From Arenimonas metalli CF5-1 (GTDB lineage Bacteria; Pseudomonadota; Gammaproteobacteria; Xanthomonadales; Xanthomonadaceae), in the NCBI RefSeq assembly GCF_000747155.1, contig NZ_AVCK01000013.1, positions 1-38,611 on the forward strand: DNA of 38,611 nt, given 5' to 3'. The notes below the pieces were generated by a model. The model saw only the letters and a list, made by a program, of their open reading frames with translations. It ran no database searches and was not told the origin of the DNA. Positions 15,806 to 24,234 of the stretch are shown here, piece after piece (the stretch's first letter is position 1; each line of letters starts with the position of its first letter). The position numbers and the translations under genes were made by a program.

Positions 15806-17014
15806 TCATGAGTGACTGGAAGGCTTGAGCAAGCCGTGATCGTACGCGGGTTGGCTGGCCGGGTCAGGACTTGATCCGGAACAGCCCGGCCTGCAGCGTT
15901 GGCCCAGATCGCTGTAGGGGGCGGCCAGGGATTGGCGGATGGCTTGCCTGGCCCCGGGGTCGAACCACTGGCGCTTGGCTTCGGCATCGGGCTGGAAGGC
16001 CTGCCCGGGGACCTTGGAGTGGACCGCCATGCGCGCCTGCATCCGCACCGCGCCGGCGTCGTCGAGCGCGATGCGGAAATGCCGGCAGATGGCGTCCAGC
16101 GCCTGCGAATCGAGCTGGGCGTAGTCGAGCGCGAGCGAATCCGGCGCCTCCGGCAACCGCGCCATGGCTTCCATCAGTGCGAGCAGAACGCGGATGCGCT
16201 GGTCCAGCACGGTACCGTCGGCCAGCCCGGGCGAAAACACCGGCGACAGCGGCGCCAGCGAGGGATCGCCGGACATGTGGCGGCCGGCGCTGCGGGCGTG
16301 CGAGGCCAGGATTTCCTCGGGCGCGCGGAACAGCAGCAGCCGGGGCACGCCCGGGAAGGCCTCGCGGATCAGCGGCCAGGCGAACAGGTCCCACGCATTC
16401 CACTTCACCACGACGCGGCCCCGGCCCGGGAACGGCGCCGACTGCAGCGCCACCAGCCACTGCAACAGCCGGGACCGGGCCGCGTCGCCCAGCGATGCAT
16501 CCAGCAGTACCTCGGTCATCGGCGGCGGCTCCGACAGCACCGTGGTGTCATCGAGCATCGAGAGGCAGCCCGACACCAACGTCGAGCCACAGCGCGAGAG
16601 GTGGAACACCAGCCCGGCAGGCACCGGCAGCGGGTCCGGCGCGGTTGCCAGCAGCGGCGCAATGGCCGTGCGCGGCTGGATGAAGTGCCCCGCCAGCTGT
16701 TGCCGGCAGCGCGCGATGTATTCGTCCTGGAAAGGTTCGGTGGCCGGCCCGTCCGGCAGGCACCAGGCCAGGCTGCGGCTGGCGGCGTGATAGCGATGGG
16801 GAAACCAGTGGCCCGCGAGCGCGTCGGCATCGCAATCAAGCACCTCGCGGTTGCAGCGGTTGAGCTCGGCCACCAACGCGTCGTCACCCACGCCGTCCAG
16901 GCCCCAGGCCTCACGCAATCGCTGGAACAGCGCCGCGGGAGAGTCCGCCCCGCACACGCGGGCCATCGCCTCGCGCGACACCACCAGCGCCCGGTAGTGC
17001 GTCAGCAGGTCCAC
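15806..17014 (-). CDS. Sulfotransferase family protein
   Basis: A 402-residue protein with a sulfotransferase-like P-loop domain in its C-terminal two thirds. FHLSRCGSTLVSGCLS around residues 137-152 fits the 5'-phosphosulfate-binding loop, and LLLFRAPEEILASHARSAGRH the 3'-phosphate-binding strand and helix. The N-terminal 130 residues contain FPHRYHAASRSLAW and form a separate region seen in some bacterial sulfotransferases. It would transfer sulfate from PAPS to an unknown acceptor. It is the last gene of a tight minus-strand set and follows the beta-hydroxylase gene by three bases. The final 30 residues (after SDLGQRC) are low in conserved-looking sequence and may be variable. Confidence 0.75.
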   Translation of the reverse strand: MDLLTHYRALVVSREAMARVCGADSPAALFQRLREAWGLDGVGDDALVAELNRCNREVLDCDADALAGHWFPHRYHAASRSLAWCLPDGPATEPFQDEYIARCRQQLAGHFIQPRTAIAPLLATAPDPLPVPAGLVFHLSRCGSTLVSGCLSMLDDTTVLSEPPPMTEVLLDASLGDAARSRLLQWLVALQSAPFPGRGRVVVKWNAWDLFAWPLIREAFPGVPRLLLFRAPEEILASHARSAGRHMSGDPSLAPLSPVFSPGLADGTVLDQRIRVLLALMEAMARLPEAPDSLALDYAQLDSQALDAICRHFRIALDDAGAVRMQARMAVHSKVPGQAFQPDAEAKRQWFDPGARQAIRQSLAAPYSDLGQRCRPGCSGSSPDPASQPAYDHGLLKPSSHS

Positions 17015-17017
17015 GCC

Positions 17018-17626
17018 TCAGCCCGCCGCCGGATGCCGCGGATGGCCCGCCTGCACCATCGCGACCAGCCAGTCGTTGGCGACGCAATCGATCACGAGGT
17101 GGATGCGATCCTCGACGCCGCGGTTGTGCACTTCGTGCACCTGGTCGGCGTTGAAATACCAAAGCTCGCCCGCCTGCATCGGCATGCGCTCGCCGTCGAC
17201 CAGGAAGCCGACCGCCTCATGCGTGCGCACGGGCAGGTGCAGCCGCGCCAGGCCGTGCTCGATGCCCAGGCCCGGGTCGCGGTGCGGATGGATCTCGGCG
17301 CCCGCGTGCAGCCGCATCAGCCGCACCGCCTGCAGCGGGCAGTCCAGCGCCGCCAGCAGGCCGCGGATCGAGGGGCAGCCGTCGAGCACCGGCAAGTCCT
17401 GCCAGTCCTCGCCGCCCTCCAGCGCAAAGCCCTGCAGCACCGGATGCGCCGCGGCATGCTGGCGCTGGCAGCGCAGCGGCAGCACGTCCCAGCGGCCGGT
17501 GTAGTCGCGCTGGTTCACGTGGTCAACCCAGCCCTGCGCCAGCAGGCGATCCACCTCGGCCTGCAGGCCGGCCAGCGCCACCGGGACATCGAGCCTGGCG
17601 AAGGAAACCCCGGGCGCCGTGTCCAT
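17018..17626 (-). CDS. Aspartyl/asparaginyl beta-hydroxylase family protein
   Basis: An Fe(II)/2-oxoglutarate dioxygenase of about 202 residues. The metal facial triad is visible as HPHRD (His-x-Asp) near residue 122 in AGAEIHPHRDPGLG, and a distal His either in EVHNRGVEDRIHLVID. The intervening ARLHLPVRTHEAVGFLVDGE and WYFNADQVHEVHN are hallmark strands of the Asp/Asn beta-hydroxylase family (LpxO and AspH relatives). The substrate may be a protein side chain or a lipid. The ATG at 17626 lies seven bases after the upstream hydrolase stop, and the gene ends three bases before the sulfotransferase gene, indicating joint function. No signal peptide was found, so it is cytoplasmic. Confidence 0.85.
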   Translation of the reverse strand: MDTAPGVSFARLDVPVALAGLQAEVDRLLAQGWVDHVNQRDYTGRWDVLPLRCQRQHAAAHPVLQGFALEGGEDWQDLPVLDGCPSIRGLLAALDCPLQAVRLMRLHAGAEIHPHRDPGLGIEHGLARLHLPVRTHEAVGFLVDGERMPMQAGELWYFNADQVHEVHNRGVEDRIHLVIDCVANDWLVAMVQAGHPRHPAAG

Positions 17627-17633
17627 GACAGGC

Positions 17634-18587
17634 TCAGCGCGCGGCAAGGAAAGCGTTCAGCGCTTCGGCCACCTGCCGCGGCTGCGCCATCATCGGCATG
17701 TGGCCACAACCGGCCAACAGCACCGACTGGCTACTGGGCAGGCCCCGCGCGAACACGTCGGCGGCGCTGACGTCGATCACCCGGTCGTCGCGGCACCACA
17801 GCAACAGCGTGGGCGCCTCGATGCGGTGCATTTCGGCCTCGAGCGCGAACGCGTCCGGGCCGCGGCCGATGCCGTCCAGCACGCGTTGCTCGAAGGCCGC
17901 ATCGGCGCGGCGGCGGCGCACCAGCGCCTCGTTCGCCGGCCACGGCACGAAGGGCGGGTCGGCGAAGACGATGCCGAGGTAGCGCTTGAGCTCGGCGCGC
18001 GTGGTCACCTGGAACGGGTTCTCGCCGGCGAGCACCGCGTTGGCGAAGGCGTTTTCCTCGTAGCGCACGCCCGCCGACGACATCAGGCTGATGCGGTCGA
18101 CCAGGCCCGGGTTGCGCGCACTCATCAGGCCGACGATCTGCCCGCCCATCGAATGCCCGACCACCAGCGCCGGCCGCTCGGGCAGCGCGCGGATGAACTG
18201 CGCCAGGCGCTCGGCCTGGGCCACCGGGCCGTAGTCGCCGTCGTGGTGGCGCTCGCTTTCGCCCCAGCCCGGCAGGTCGGGGGCGATGATGCGGTGCGTC
18301 CTGGCCATCTCGCGCATCAGCGGCAGCCAGTTCTCCTTGCTGCCGGTGAAGCCGTGCACGAACACGAGCAATGGTTTGCCGGCGTCGCGGCCCGACTCCA
18401 GCACCACCCAGCGGTGGCCGGCGACGTCGTACTCGGCCACGCCGGCCTTGGCCAGCCAGCGCTGGCGCGCGAACTCGGCCTCCAGCACGCGCTGCGGGGC
18501 GGTCGCGGCGAAGCCCACCGCGCCCAGCGCAAGGCCGAGCGAGGTGGCGATGACGAGCTTGCGGGTGCCGGAGCGCGGCCTGGGCAC
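17634..18587 (-). CDS. Alpha/beta hydrolase with N-terminal signal anchor
   Basis: A 317-residue alpha/beta-hydrolase. The N-terminus (RKLVIATSLGLALGAVGFAATAPQ) is a signal peptide or anchor. Core motifs are LLVFVHGFTGSKENW (oxyanion), DLPGWGES, GHSMGGQIVGLMS (nucleophile Ser), LLLWCRDDRVID (acid) and a late GCGHMPMMAQP (catalytic His). This is the complete triad of a functional lipase/esterase/peptidase-type member. The GTG start at 18587 follows the M1 peptidase stop by one base, and the gene is seven bases upstream of the beta-hydroxylase, so it sits in the middle of a four-gene operon. The substrate is unknown. Confidence 0.87.
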   Translation of the reverse strand: MPRPRSGTRKLVIATSLGLALGAVGFAATAPQRVLEAEFARQRWLAKAGVAEYDVAGHRWVVLESGRDAGKPLLVFVHGFTGSKENWLPLMREMARTHRIIAPDLPGWGESERHHDGDYGPVAQAERLAQFIRALPERPALVVGHSMGGQIVGLMSARNPGLVDRISLMSSAGVRYEENAFANAVLAGENPFQVTTRAELKRYLGIVFADPPFVPWPANEALVRRRRADAAFEQRVLDGIGRGPDAFALEAEMHRIEAPTLLLWCRDDRVIDVSAADVFARGLPSSQSVLLAGCGHMPMMAQPRQVAEALNAFLAAR

Positions 18588-18588
18588 G

Positions 18589-20466
18589 TCAGTCCGCGGT
18601 CTTCTGCGCGGCGCGGGCGCGCGCCAGCAGGGCCTCGACCGAGGCGCTGGTGATCGGGTGATAGCCCGGGCGCGCCATCGCGAAGATCTGGGTGGCGAAG
18701 GCCAGGCCTTCCTCCGACTTCGACAGTGCGTCGTAGGTCGGCATCACCAGCTTGCGGCGGCCGATCTTGCGCAGGAACAGCGACATCGCCGGCCGCGCCT
18801 CGAAGTAGCCGCTGCGCACGCTGAGCGGATACCAGCGCTGCGCCAGCTCGCCGTTGCTGGTGCCGGTGAAGCGGAAGGCCTGGTCGAGCTCGACCAGCCG
18901 CTCGGCGTCCACCACTTCCGGCAGGCCCTCGAGGAAGTAAACCCACTCCTGCGTGGTCCACGCCGCCGTGTCCAGGTCGCGCGCGGCCGCGCGCTGTTCA
19001 AGCCAGGACGCGCGCGCGGCATCCACTGCATCGAAGCGCGGCGACGCGGTCTGCGGCGCGAACGCCGGCACGCCGGGTTGGGTCAGCCACGCCATCACCT
19101 CGGCCTCGGACACCACGCCGGGGCGCTTGGCCATCAGCCCGGACTTGAGGAACGCCAGGAACTGGTCGCTGTCGGCGCTCTGGAACGCGTGCGTGTCGAA
19201 CCACGCGCGCAGGAAGGCATCGAAATCCTCGCGGCCATAGCGCTGCTCCAGGAACTGCAGGAACCACGCGCCCTTGTCGTAGGCCACCGCGCCCAGTGCG
19301 TCCTCGGGGTCGCTGCCGCCGCGCATCGGCAGCACCAGCACCTGGCGCTCGGCCGGCAGGTCCTTGAGCTGGTCGAGCAGGCCGTTGCGGCTGATCACGA
19401 ACTCCATGTCGGCGCGCGGCTTGCCGTACAGCGCCTCGACGATGCGGTTCTCGACGTAGCTGGTGAAGCCCTCGTTGAGCCACATGTCCTTCCAGCTGGC
19501 GTTGGTGACCAGGTTGCCCGACCACGAATGCGCCAGCTCGTGCGCGATCAGCGACACCAGCGACTTGTCGCCGACGATCACGGTGGGCGTGATGAAGCTC
19601 AGGCGCGGGTTCTCCATGCCGCCGAACGGGAACGAGGGCGGCAGGATCAGCAGGTCGTAGCGCTCCCAGCGGTAGGGGCCGTAGAGCGACTCGGTGACCT
19701 CGATCATCTTCTCGGTGTCTTCGAACTCCTTCACCGCCTTGTCCACCGTCTGCGGCTCGGCCCAGACGCCGGCGCGCGCGGAAATCGGCTTGAACACCAG
19801 GTCGCCGGCGGCGATCGCCATCAGGTAGGACGGGATGGCCTGGGGCATCGAGAACGAGTAATCGCCGTCGCGCACGGCGGCCGGGTCGTTGTCGGCGCTC
19901 ATCAGCGCCATCACGTCGGCCGGGGTGCGGATGCGGGCGGTGTAGGTGAAGCGCACCGAGGGCGTGTCCTGCAGCGGCACCCAGCTGCGGGCGTGGATGG
20001 CCTGCGACTGGCTGAACATGAAGGGCGTCTTGCCGCCCGCGGTCATCGCCGGGCTCAGCCACTGCAGGCCGGAGGCCTCGGGCGAGGTGGCGTAGCGGAT
20101 GCGCACCTGCTCGAACTGGCGCGGCAGGGTGATGGTGAGCTTGCTGCCGAAGCGCTCGTCGCGCTCGGCCAGCACGAAGGGCACTTCGCGGAACTTGCGC
20201 TTGCCGTTGCGGGCTTCGACCGCGGCGATGGCGAGGTCGCGGGTGTCGAGCACCAGGTCGCGCTGGGCCGGGTCCACCCACTCCAGGCCGAGCGTGGCGC
20301 TGCCGCTGAGCTGGCGCTTGTCGAAGTCGACGGCGAGGTCCAGGGCCAGGTCGCGGATGCGGACCTTGTCGGGCTGGGCGTAGGAATGCTCGTCGCTGCG
20401 GCGGTCCTGGCCGAAGGCCGGGACGGACGCGATCAGGAGGGCGAGCAGGAGGCCGAGGCGGGGCAT
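18589..20466 (-). CDS. M1 family aminopeptidase (LTA4 hydrolase-like)
   Basis: An exported zinc aminopeptidase of 625 residues. The signal peptide is LGLLLALLIASVPAFGQ. The substrate-binding GGMEN motif is at residues 282-286, the zinc motif HELAH at 309-313 and the distant Glu at 332 (NEGFTSY), spacing correct for HExxH-18-E. A C-terminal helical repeat domain (from about 490) resembles that of leukotriene A4 hydrolase-type members. It removes N-terminal amino acids from peptides, probably in the periplasm. I chose the ATG at 20466; a GTG 12 bases upstream is possible. It is the first gene of the operon with hydrolase, beta-hydroxylase and sulfotransferase genes. Confidence 0.92.
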   Translation of the reverse strand: MPRLGLLLALLIASVPAFGQDRRSDEHSYAQPDKVRIRDLALDLAVDFDKRQLSGSATLGLEWVDPAQRDLVLDTRDLAIAAVEARNGKRKFREVPFVLAERDERFGSKLTITLPRQFEQVRIRYATSPEASGLQWLSPAMTAGGKTPFMFSQSQAIHARSWVPLQDTPSVRFTYTARIRTPADVMALMSADNDPAAVRDGDYSFSMPQAIPSYLMAIAAGDLVFKPISARAGVWAEPQTVDKAVKEFEDTEKMIEVTESLYGPYRWERYDLLILPPSFPFGGMENPRLSFITPTVIVGDKSLVSLIAHELAHSWSGNLVTNASWKDMWLNEGFTSYVENRIVEALYGKPRADMEFVISRNGLLDQLKDLPAERQVLVLPMRGGSDPEDALGAVAYDKGAWFLQFLEQRYGREDFDAFLRAWFDTHAFQSADSDQFLAFLKSGLMAKRPGVVSEAEVMAWLTQPGVPAFAPQTASPRFDAVDAARASWLEQRAAARDLDTAAWTTQEWVYFLEGLPEVVDAERLVELDQAFRFTGTSNGELAQRWYPLSVRSGYFEARPAMSLFLRKIGRRKLVMPTYDALSKSEEGLAFATQIFAMARPGYHPITSASVEALLARARAAQKTAD

Positions 20467-20639
20467 GGTCAATTCCACTGACAGGACCCCGGGATTCTAG
20501 CGCAGGCGGGCGGGGCCGCCGGGGTTTGCCCCCCGGAGCCCCGGGACGCCCCGGACCCCCGGGCCCGGCCATGACTTGCCTCAAGTTTCAGACCCGGTAA
20601 TCCGGGGATACTGTGGGAAATCCCTACCGGTAGGACCCC

Positions 20640-22328
20640 ATGGAACCCGCCAGCCACCCGCCCCGCACCCCGCACCTGATCGCCGATGCCGCGACCCTGG
20701 CCGCGTACGTCCGGGACGTGGCCGCGGGCGGGCACTCCTGGCAGGCCCCGGAAGGCCAGCTGTCGCTCGAGGCCTGGCTGGCCTTGGGCGACGACTGCAA
20801 CGAGGGGGCTTACCGTCTGGCGGCCCGGCTGGGCCTGCCGCTGGTCCGTCTGAAGGAGCTGCCCTCGGGCGCGGACGCGACGGCCTTGCTGCGCCCGGAG
20901 GTGGTGCGCCGGCTGCGCGCGGTGCCGGTCAAGCTGTTCGAGGGCGTGGTGACGGTGGCGATGGAGGACCCGGGCAGCCCCGATTCGCTGGCGACGCTCG
21001 ACTTCCTGTGCCGCCAGCGCGTGCTGCCGCTGGTGGCCACCGCCCGCGACATCCGCGAGGCCATCGCCGAGCACTACGACAAGGTCGAGGACCGCGACGT
21101 CGCCCACCAGCTGGGCCTGGACCCGGGCGCCACGGGCCACGAGACCACCATCCAGGAGGCCGAGCGACTCTCGCGCGAGAAGCCGGTGGTGCGCATCGTG
21201 CAGGGCCTGATCACCGAAGCCGTGGCGCGCCGCGCCTCCGACATCCACCTGCGGCCGGGCGAGCATGGCACCGAGGTGCTGTACCGCATCGACGACGAAA
21301 TGGTGCCGGTGCGGCGCCTGCTGCGCAGCCTGCATCCGGCCGTCACCAGCCGCGTGAAGGTGTTGGGTTCGATGAACCTGGCCGAGCACCGCAAGCCGCA
21401 GGACGGCCGCACCACCTTCACCCTCGACGACGGCCGCGACGTGGACCTGCGCATCTCGGTGCTGCCGGCGGTGTACGGCGAGTCGGTGGTGATCCGCCTG
21501 CTCGACACCAACGAGAGCCTGTGGGACCTGGAGCAGCTGGGCCTGAGCGCTGGCGACCGCCAGCGCATCAACGACGTGATGGGGCGCAGCCACGGCATGT
21601 TCCTCACCACCGGCCCGACCGGCTGCGGCAAGTCCACCACGCTGTACGCGATGCTGCTGGAGCTGCGCAAGCAGCGCATCAACATCCTCACCATCGAGGA
21701 TCCGGTCGAGTTCTACATCGACGAGATCCAGCAGATGCAGGTGAACCGCGCGGCGGGCTTCACGTTCGCCAGCGCGATGCGCAATTTCCTGCGCCACGAC
21801 CCCGACGTGATCATGGTCGGCGAGATCCGCGACGAGGAAACGGCCGGCATCGCGGTGGAAAGCGCGCTCACCGGCCACCTGCTGCTGTCCACGCTGCACA
21901 CCAACACCGCGGCGACGACCGTGACGCGCCTGCTCGACCTGGGCGTGGAGGCCTACCTGCTGCGCGCCTCGCTGCTGGCGGTGATGTCGCAGCGGCTGGT
22001 GCGGCTGACCTGCAAGCACTGCCAGGAAGTGGAGAAGGTGGATGCGCACATCCGCGGGGTGCTGGGCGTGGGCGCCGACGAGGTTTTCCACGTCGGCCGC
22101 GGCTGCTCGCACTGCGACGGGCTGGGCGTGTTCAAGCGCCGCGCGGTGTACGAGTTCATGGTGGTGACGCCGCGCATCCAGTCGCTGATCGTCCCCGGCG
22201 CCGAGGCCGACGCCATCCACCGCACCGCGATCGAGGAAGGCATGGTGCCGATCACCCAGGCCGCCGTGGCGCTGGCCCGGGAGGGGCTGATTTCGCTCGG
22301 GGAGGCTTGGCGGGTGCGGGCGGATTGA
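20640..22328 (+). CDS. Orphan GspE/PilB-type secretion ATPase
   Basis: A cytoplasmic hexameric ATPase of the type II secretion/type IV pilus family, 562 residues. The N-terminal domain (residues 1-160) contains RLGLPLVRL and resembles the GspE N-domain/MshEN fold. The catalytic domain has Walker A GPTGCGKSTT around residues 325-334, the Asp box ILTIEDPVEF, the Walker B DVIMVGEIRDEETA and the His box LSTLHTNTAATT. Two Cys pairs (CKHC near 458, CSHC near 490) form the typical tetracysteine zinc motif of GspE and PilB. No other pilus or secretion gene is nearby, so its partner machine is unknown. Upstream DNA includes a CTCAAGTTTC that recalls a sigma-28 -35 box. Confidence 0.9.
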   Translation: MEPASHPPRTPHLIADAATLAAYVRDVAAGGHSWQAPEGQLSLEAWLALGDDCNEGAYRLAARLGLPLVRLKELPSGADATALLRPEVVRRLRAVPVKLFEGVVTVAMEDPGSPDSLATLDFLCRQRVLPLVATARDIREAIAEHYDKVEDRDVAHQLGLDPGATGHETTIQEAERLSREKPVVRIVQGLITEAVARRASDIHLRPGEHGTEVLYRIDDEMVPVRRLLRSLHPAVTSRVKVLGSMNLAEHRKPQDGRTTFTLDDGRDVDLRISVLPAVYGESVVIRLLDTNESLWDLEQLGLSAGDRQRINDVMGRSHGMFLTTGPTGCGKSTTLYAMLLELRKQRINILTIEDPVEFYIDEIQQMQVNRAAGFTFASAMRNFLRHDPDVIMVGEIRDEETAGIAVESALTGHLLLSTLHTNTAATTVTRLLDLGVEAYLLRASLLAVMSQRLVRLTCKHCQEVEKVDAHIRGVLGVGADEVFHVGRGCSHCDGLGVFKRRAVYEFMVVTPRIQSLIVPGAEADAIHRTAIEEGMVPITQAAVALAREGLISLGEAWRVRAD

Positions 22329-22378
22329 GGCCGTGGAGACGGAAAAGCAGGAGTTAGTGATGAGGAGTTAGGAGTTAG

Positions 22379-22400
22379 AAAAAGCGGTACCGCTTTTTTT
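22379..22400. terminator. Bidirectional terminator AAAAAGCGGTACCGCTTTTT (mini family B)
   Basis: A perfect 20-base palindrome (10 bp arms) with extra Ts, directly abutting the ubiE stop at 22401. The A and T runs on both sides make it a good terminator for both the ATPase gene and ubiE. Its arms AAAAAGCGGTACC are identical to the outer ends of the large palindrome at 38493-38611, so it may be a collapsed copy. Confidence 0.75.
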
Positions 22401-23159
22401 CTACAGCTTGTAGCCGGAGTGGATGGCGACGATGCCGGCGCTGAGGTTGCGGTAGTCGGTGCGGCCGAAGCCGGCCGCGGCCATCATCGCCTTGAGCTCG
22501 TCCTGCGGCGGGTGCTTGCGGATCGATTCGGCCAGGTACTGGTAGCTGTCGGCGTCGTTGGCGAACAGCTTGCCCAGGCGCGGCAGCACCTTGAACGAGT
22601 GGAAATCGTAGACCGGGCGGAACCACTCGGGCTTGACCTGCGAGAACTCGAGCACGAGCGCGCGGCCGCCGACCTTGAGCACGCGGTGCATTTCCTTCAG
22701 CGCGTTCGCTTTCTCGGTGACGTTGCGCAGGCCGAAGGCGATCGTGACCAGGTCGAAGCTGGCGTCCGGAAAGGGCAGCGCCTCGGCGTTGAGCTGCACG
22801 TACTCGAGGCCGCGCACCAGGCCGCGGTCGGTGAGGCGGTCGCGGCCGACCCCGAGCATGGCCGCGTTGATGTCGCCCAGCACGACGCTGCCGGTGTCGC
22901 CCACGCGCTCGTGCAGCAGGGCGGCGATGTCGCCGGTGCCGCCGGCGAGGTCGAGCACGCGGTCGCCGCGCTTCACGCCCGAGGTGCCGACGAAATAGCG
23001 CTTCCACAGGCGGTGGATGCCCAGCGACATCAGGTCGTTCATCAGGTCGTACTGCTGCGCGACCGAGCTGAACACCTGGCCGACCAGTTTCTTCTTTTCG
23101 GCCACGGGCACGTCGCGGAAGCCGAAGTGGGTGGTGCCGGTCTCGGGGGTCTTGTCCAT
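22401..23159 (-). CDS. ubiE: UbiE methyltransferase (ubiquinone/menaquinone biosynthesis)
   Basis: The SAM-dependent C-methyltransferase acting on the benzoquinol (and, where menaquinone is made, demethylmenaquinol) ring in quinone synthesis. Sequence features of UbiE are [18 protein letters not shown] at the N-terminus, [22 protein letters not shown], the SAM-binding [33 protein letters not shown] and [16 protein letters not shown], and the end HSGYKL. Length 252 residues is normal. The start codon ATG at 23159 is well defined. It is divergent from the ArsC-like gene with 43 bases between, and convergent with the ATPase gene. Confidence 0.95.
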   Translation of the reverse strand: MDKTPETGTTHFGFRDVPVAEKKKLVGQVFSSVAQQYDLMNDLMSLGIHRLWKRYFVGTSGVKRGDRVLDLAGGTGDIAALLHERVGDTGSVVLGDINAAMLGVGRDRLTDRGLVRGLEYVQLNAEALPFPDASFDLVTIAFGLRNVTEKANALKEMHRVLKVGGRALVLEFSQVKPEWFRPVYDFHSFKVLPRLGKLFANDADSYQYLAESIRKHPPQDELKAMMAAAGFGRTDYRNLSAGIVAIHSGYKL

Positions 23160-23202
23160 GGCCGGGATTATCGCACCGCCGGCGCCATGACATCATTCAC
23201 GC

Positions 23203-23556
23203 ATGGAAACCCTTCGCTACTGGCACAACCCGCGCTGCAGCAAGTCCCGCGAGGGGCTGGCGCTGCTGGAATCCCGGGGCATCACGCCCGACCTGGTGCT
23301 TTACCTGGCCGAGCCGCCCTCGCCCGCCGACCTGCTGGCCCTGCTGGGCAAGCTGGGCGGGGACCCGCGCCAGCTGGTGCGGTTCAAGGAGGACGAGGCC
23401 GCGGCGCTGGGGCTGTCGCCGGCCGATGAGCGCCCGGCTGCCGGGTGGGCCGCGTTGCTGGCCGCGAATCCGCGGCTGATCGAGCGGCCGGTGCTGGAGT
23501 CGGCCACCCGCGCCGTCATTGGCCGGCCGACCGAGGCCCTGCTGGCCCTCCTGTAA
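23203..23556 (+). CDS. arsC: ArsC/Spx-family reductase (arsenate reductase-like)
   Basis: A 117-residue thioredoxin-fold protein of the ArsC/YfgD family. The active motif is NPRCSKSR with Cys12 and Ser15 (C-x-x-S), followed by LLESRGITPDLVLYL and RFKEDE, and the late IERPVL motif that carries part of the active site in glutaredoxin-linked arsenate reductases. A pure arsenate role is uncertain, since no ars genes are nearby; YfgD-like proteins of unknown role share the fold. The start ATG at 23203 is 43 bases from the divergent ubiE start. A family A palindrome follows it, four bases after the stop. Confidence 0.82.
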   Translation: METLRYWHNPRCSKSREGLALLESRGITPDLVLYLAEPPSPADLLALLGKLGGDPRQLVRFKEDEAAALGLSPADERPAAGWAALLAANPRLIERPVLESATRAVIGRPTEALLALL

Positions 23557-23560
23557 CAGC

Positions 23561-23635
23561 CCCCCTGTAGGAGGGACTTCAGTCCCGAAGCTTCTCGCCG
23601 TGGAGCTTCGGGACTGAAGTCCCTCCTACAGGGGG
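23561..23635. repeat. Family A REP/BIME-like palindrome, copy 4
   Basis: The longest family A copy: arms begin CCCCCTGTAGGAGGGACTTC and end with its complement, with about 32 base pairs around loop TCTCGCCGTGG. It lies between the ArsC-like gene and hslV and could terminate the former. Confidence 0.9.
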
Positions 23636-23694
23636 CGGTGCTTGTGCTGGGGCCGGGCCGACCCCAGAACAGGGGTTCACGACCAGGAGCCCGC

Positions 23695-24234
23695 ATGGAC
23701 CCGAACGTTTTCCACGCCACCACCATCCTTTCCGTCCGGCGCGGCGATCGCGTCGTGGTGGCCGGCGATGGCCAGGTCACCCTCGGCCATACGGTGATGA
23801 AGTCGAACGCGCGCAAGGTGCGGCGCCTGGCCGAGGGCAAGGTGCTCGCCGGGTTCGCCGGCGCGGCGGCCGATGCGTTCACGCTGTTCGAGGTATTCGA
23901 GGCCAAGCTCGGCCAGCACAACGGCCACCTGCTGCGCGCCGCTGTCGAGATGGCCAAGGAATGGCGCACCGACCGGCGCCTGGGCAAGCTCGAGGCGCTG
24001 CTGGCGGTGGCCGACAGGGAGAGTTCGCTGATCATCAGCGGCAACGGCGACGTGATCGAGCCCGAGGACGGGCTGGTGGCGATCGGCTCCGGCGGCCCCT
24101 ACGCCCTGGCCGCGGCGCGCGCCCTGCTGCAGCACAGCCAGCTCGACGCCCGCGCGATCGCCGAAGCCTCGCTCAACGTGGCCGGCGACATCTGCATCTA
24201 CACCAACCGCAACCTCGTGATCGAGGAACTCTGA
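23695..24234 (+). CDS. hslV: ATP-dependent protease subunit HslV
   Basis: Proteasome-like peptidase subunit of the HslVU (ClpYQ) complex in the cytoplasm. The mature catalytic Thr should be the first of the TTILSVRR motif (residue 9 or 10), so the predicted chain has a short pro-sequence MDPNVFHA; many HslV begin MTTI. Other signatures are [33 protein letters not shown] and [20 protein letters not shown]. An AGGAG lies nine bases before the ATG. Its TGA stop overlaps the hslU start by one base, giving coupled synthesis of the two subunits. The family A palindrome upstream separates it from the ArsC-like gene. Confidence 0.95.
   Translation: MDPNVFHATTILSVRRGDRVVVAGDGQVTLGHTVMKSNARKVRRLAEGKVLAGFAGAAADAFTLFEVFEAKLGQHNGHLLRAAVEMAKEWRTDRRLGKLEALLAVADRESSLIISGNGDVIEPEDGLVAIGSGGPYALAAARALLQHSQLDARAIAEASLNVAGDICIYTNRNLVIEEL

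Noticed and set aside
20576-20639. Annotating a definite sigma-28 promoter before the ATPase gene
   Set aside because: The -35-like CTCAAGTTT is good but the -10 region departs strongly from GCCGATAA, so it is listed only as a finding.
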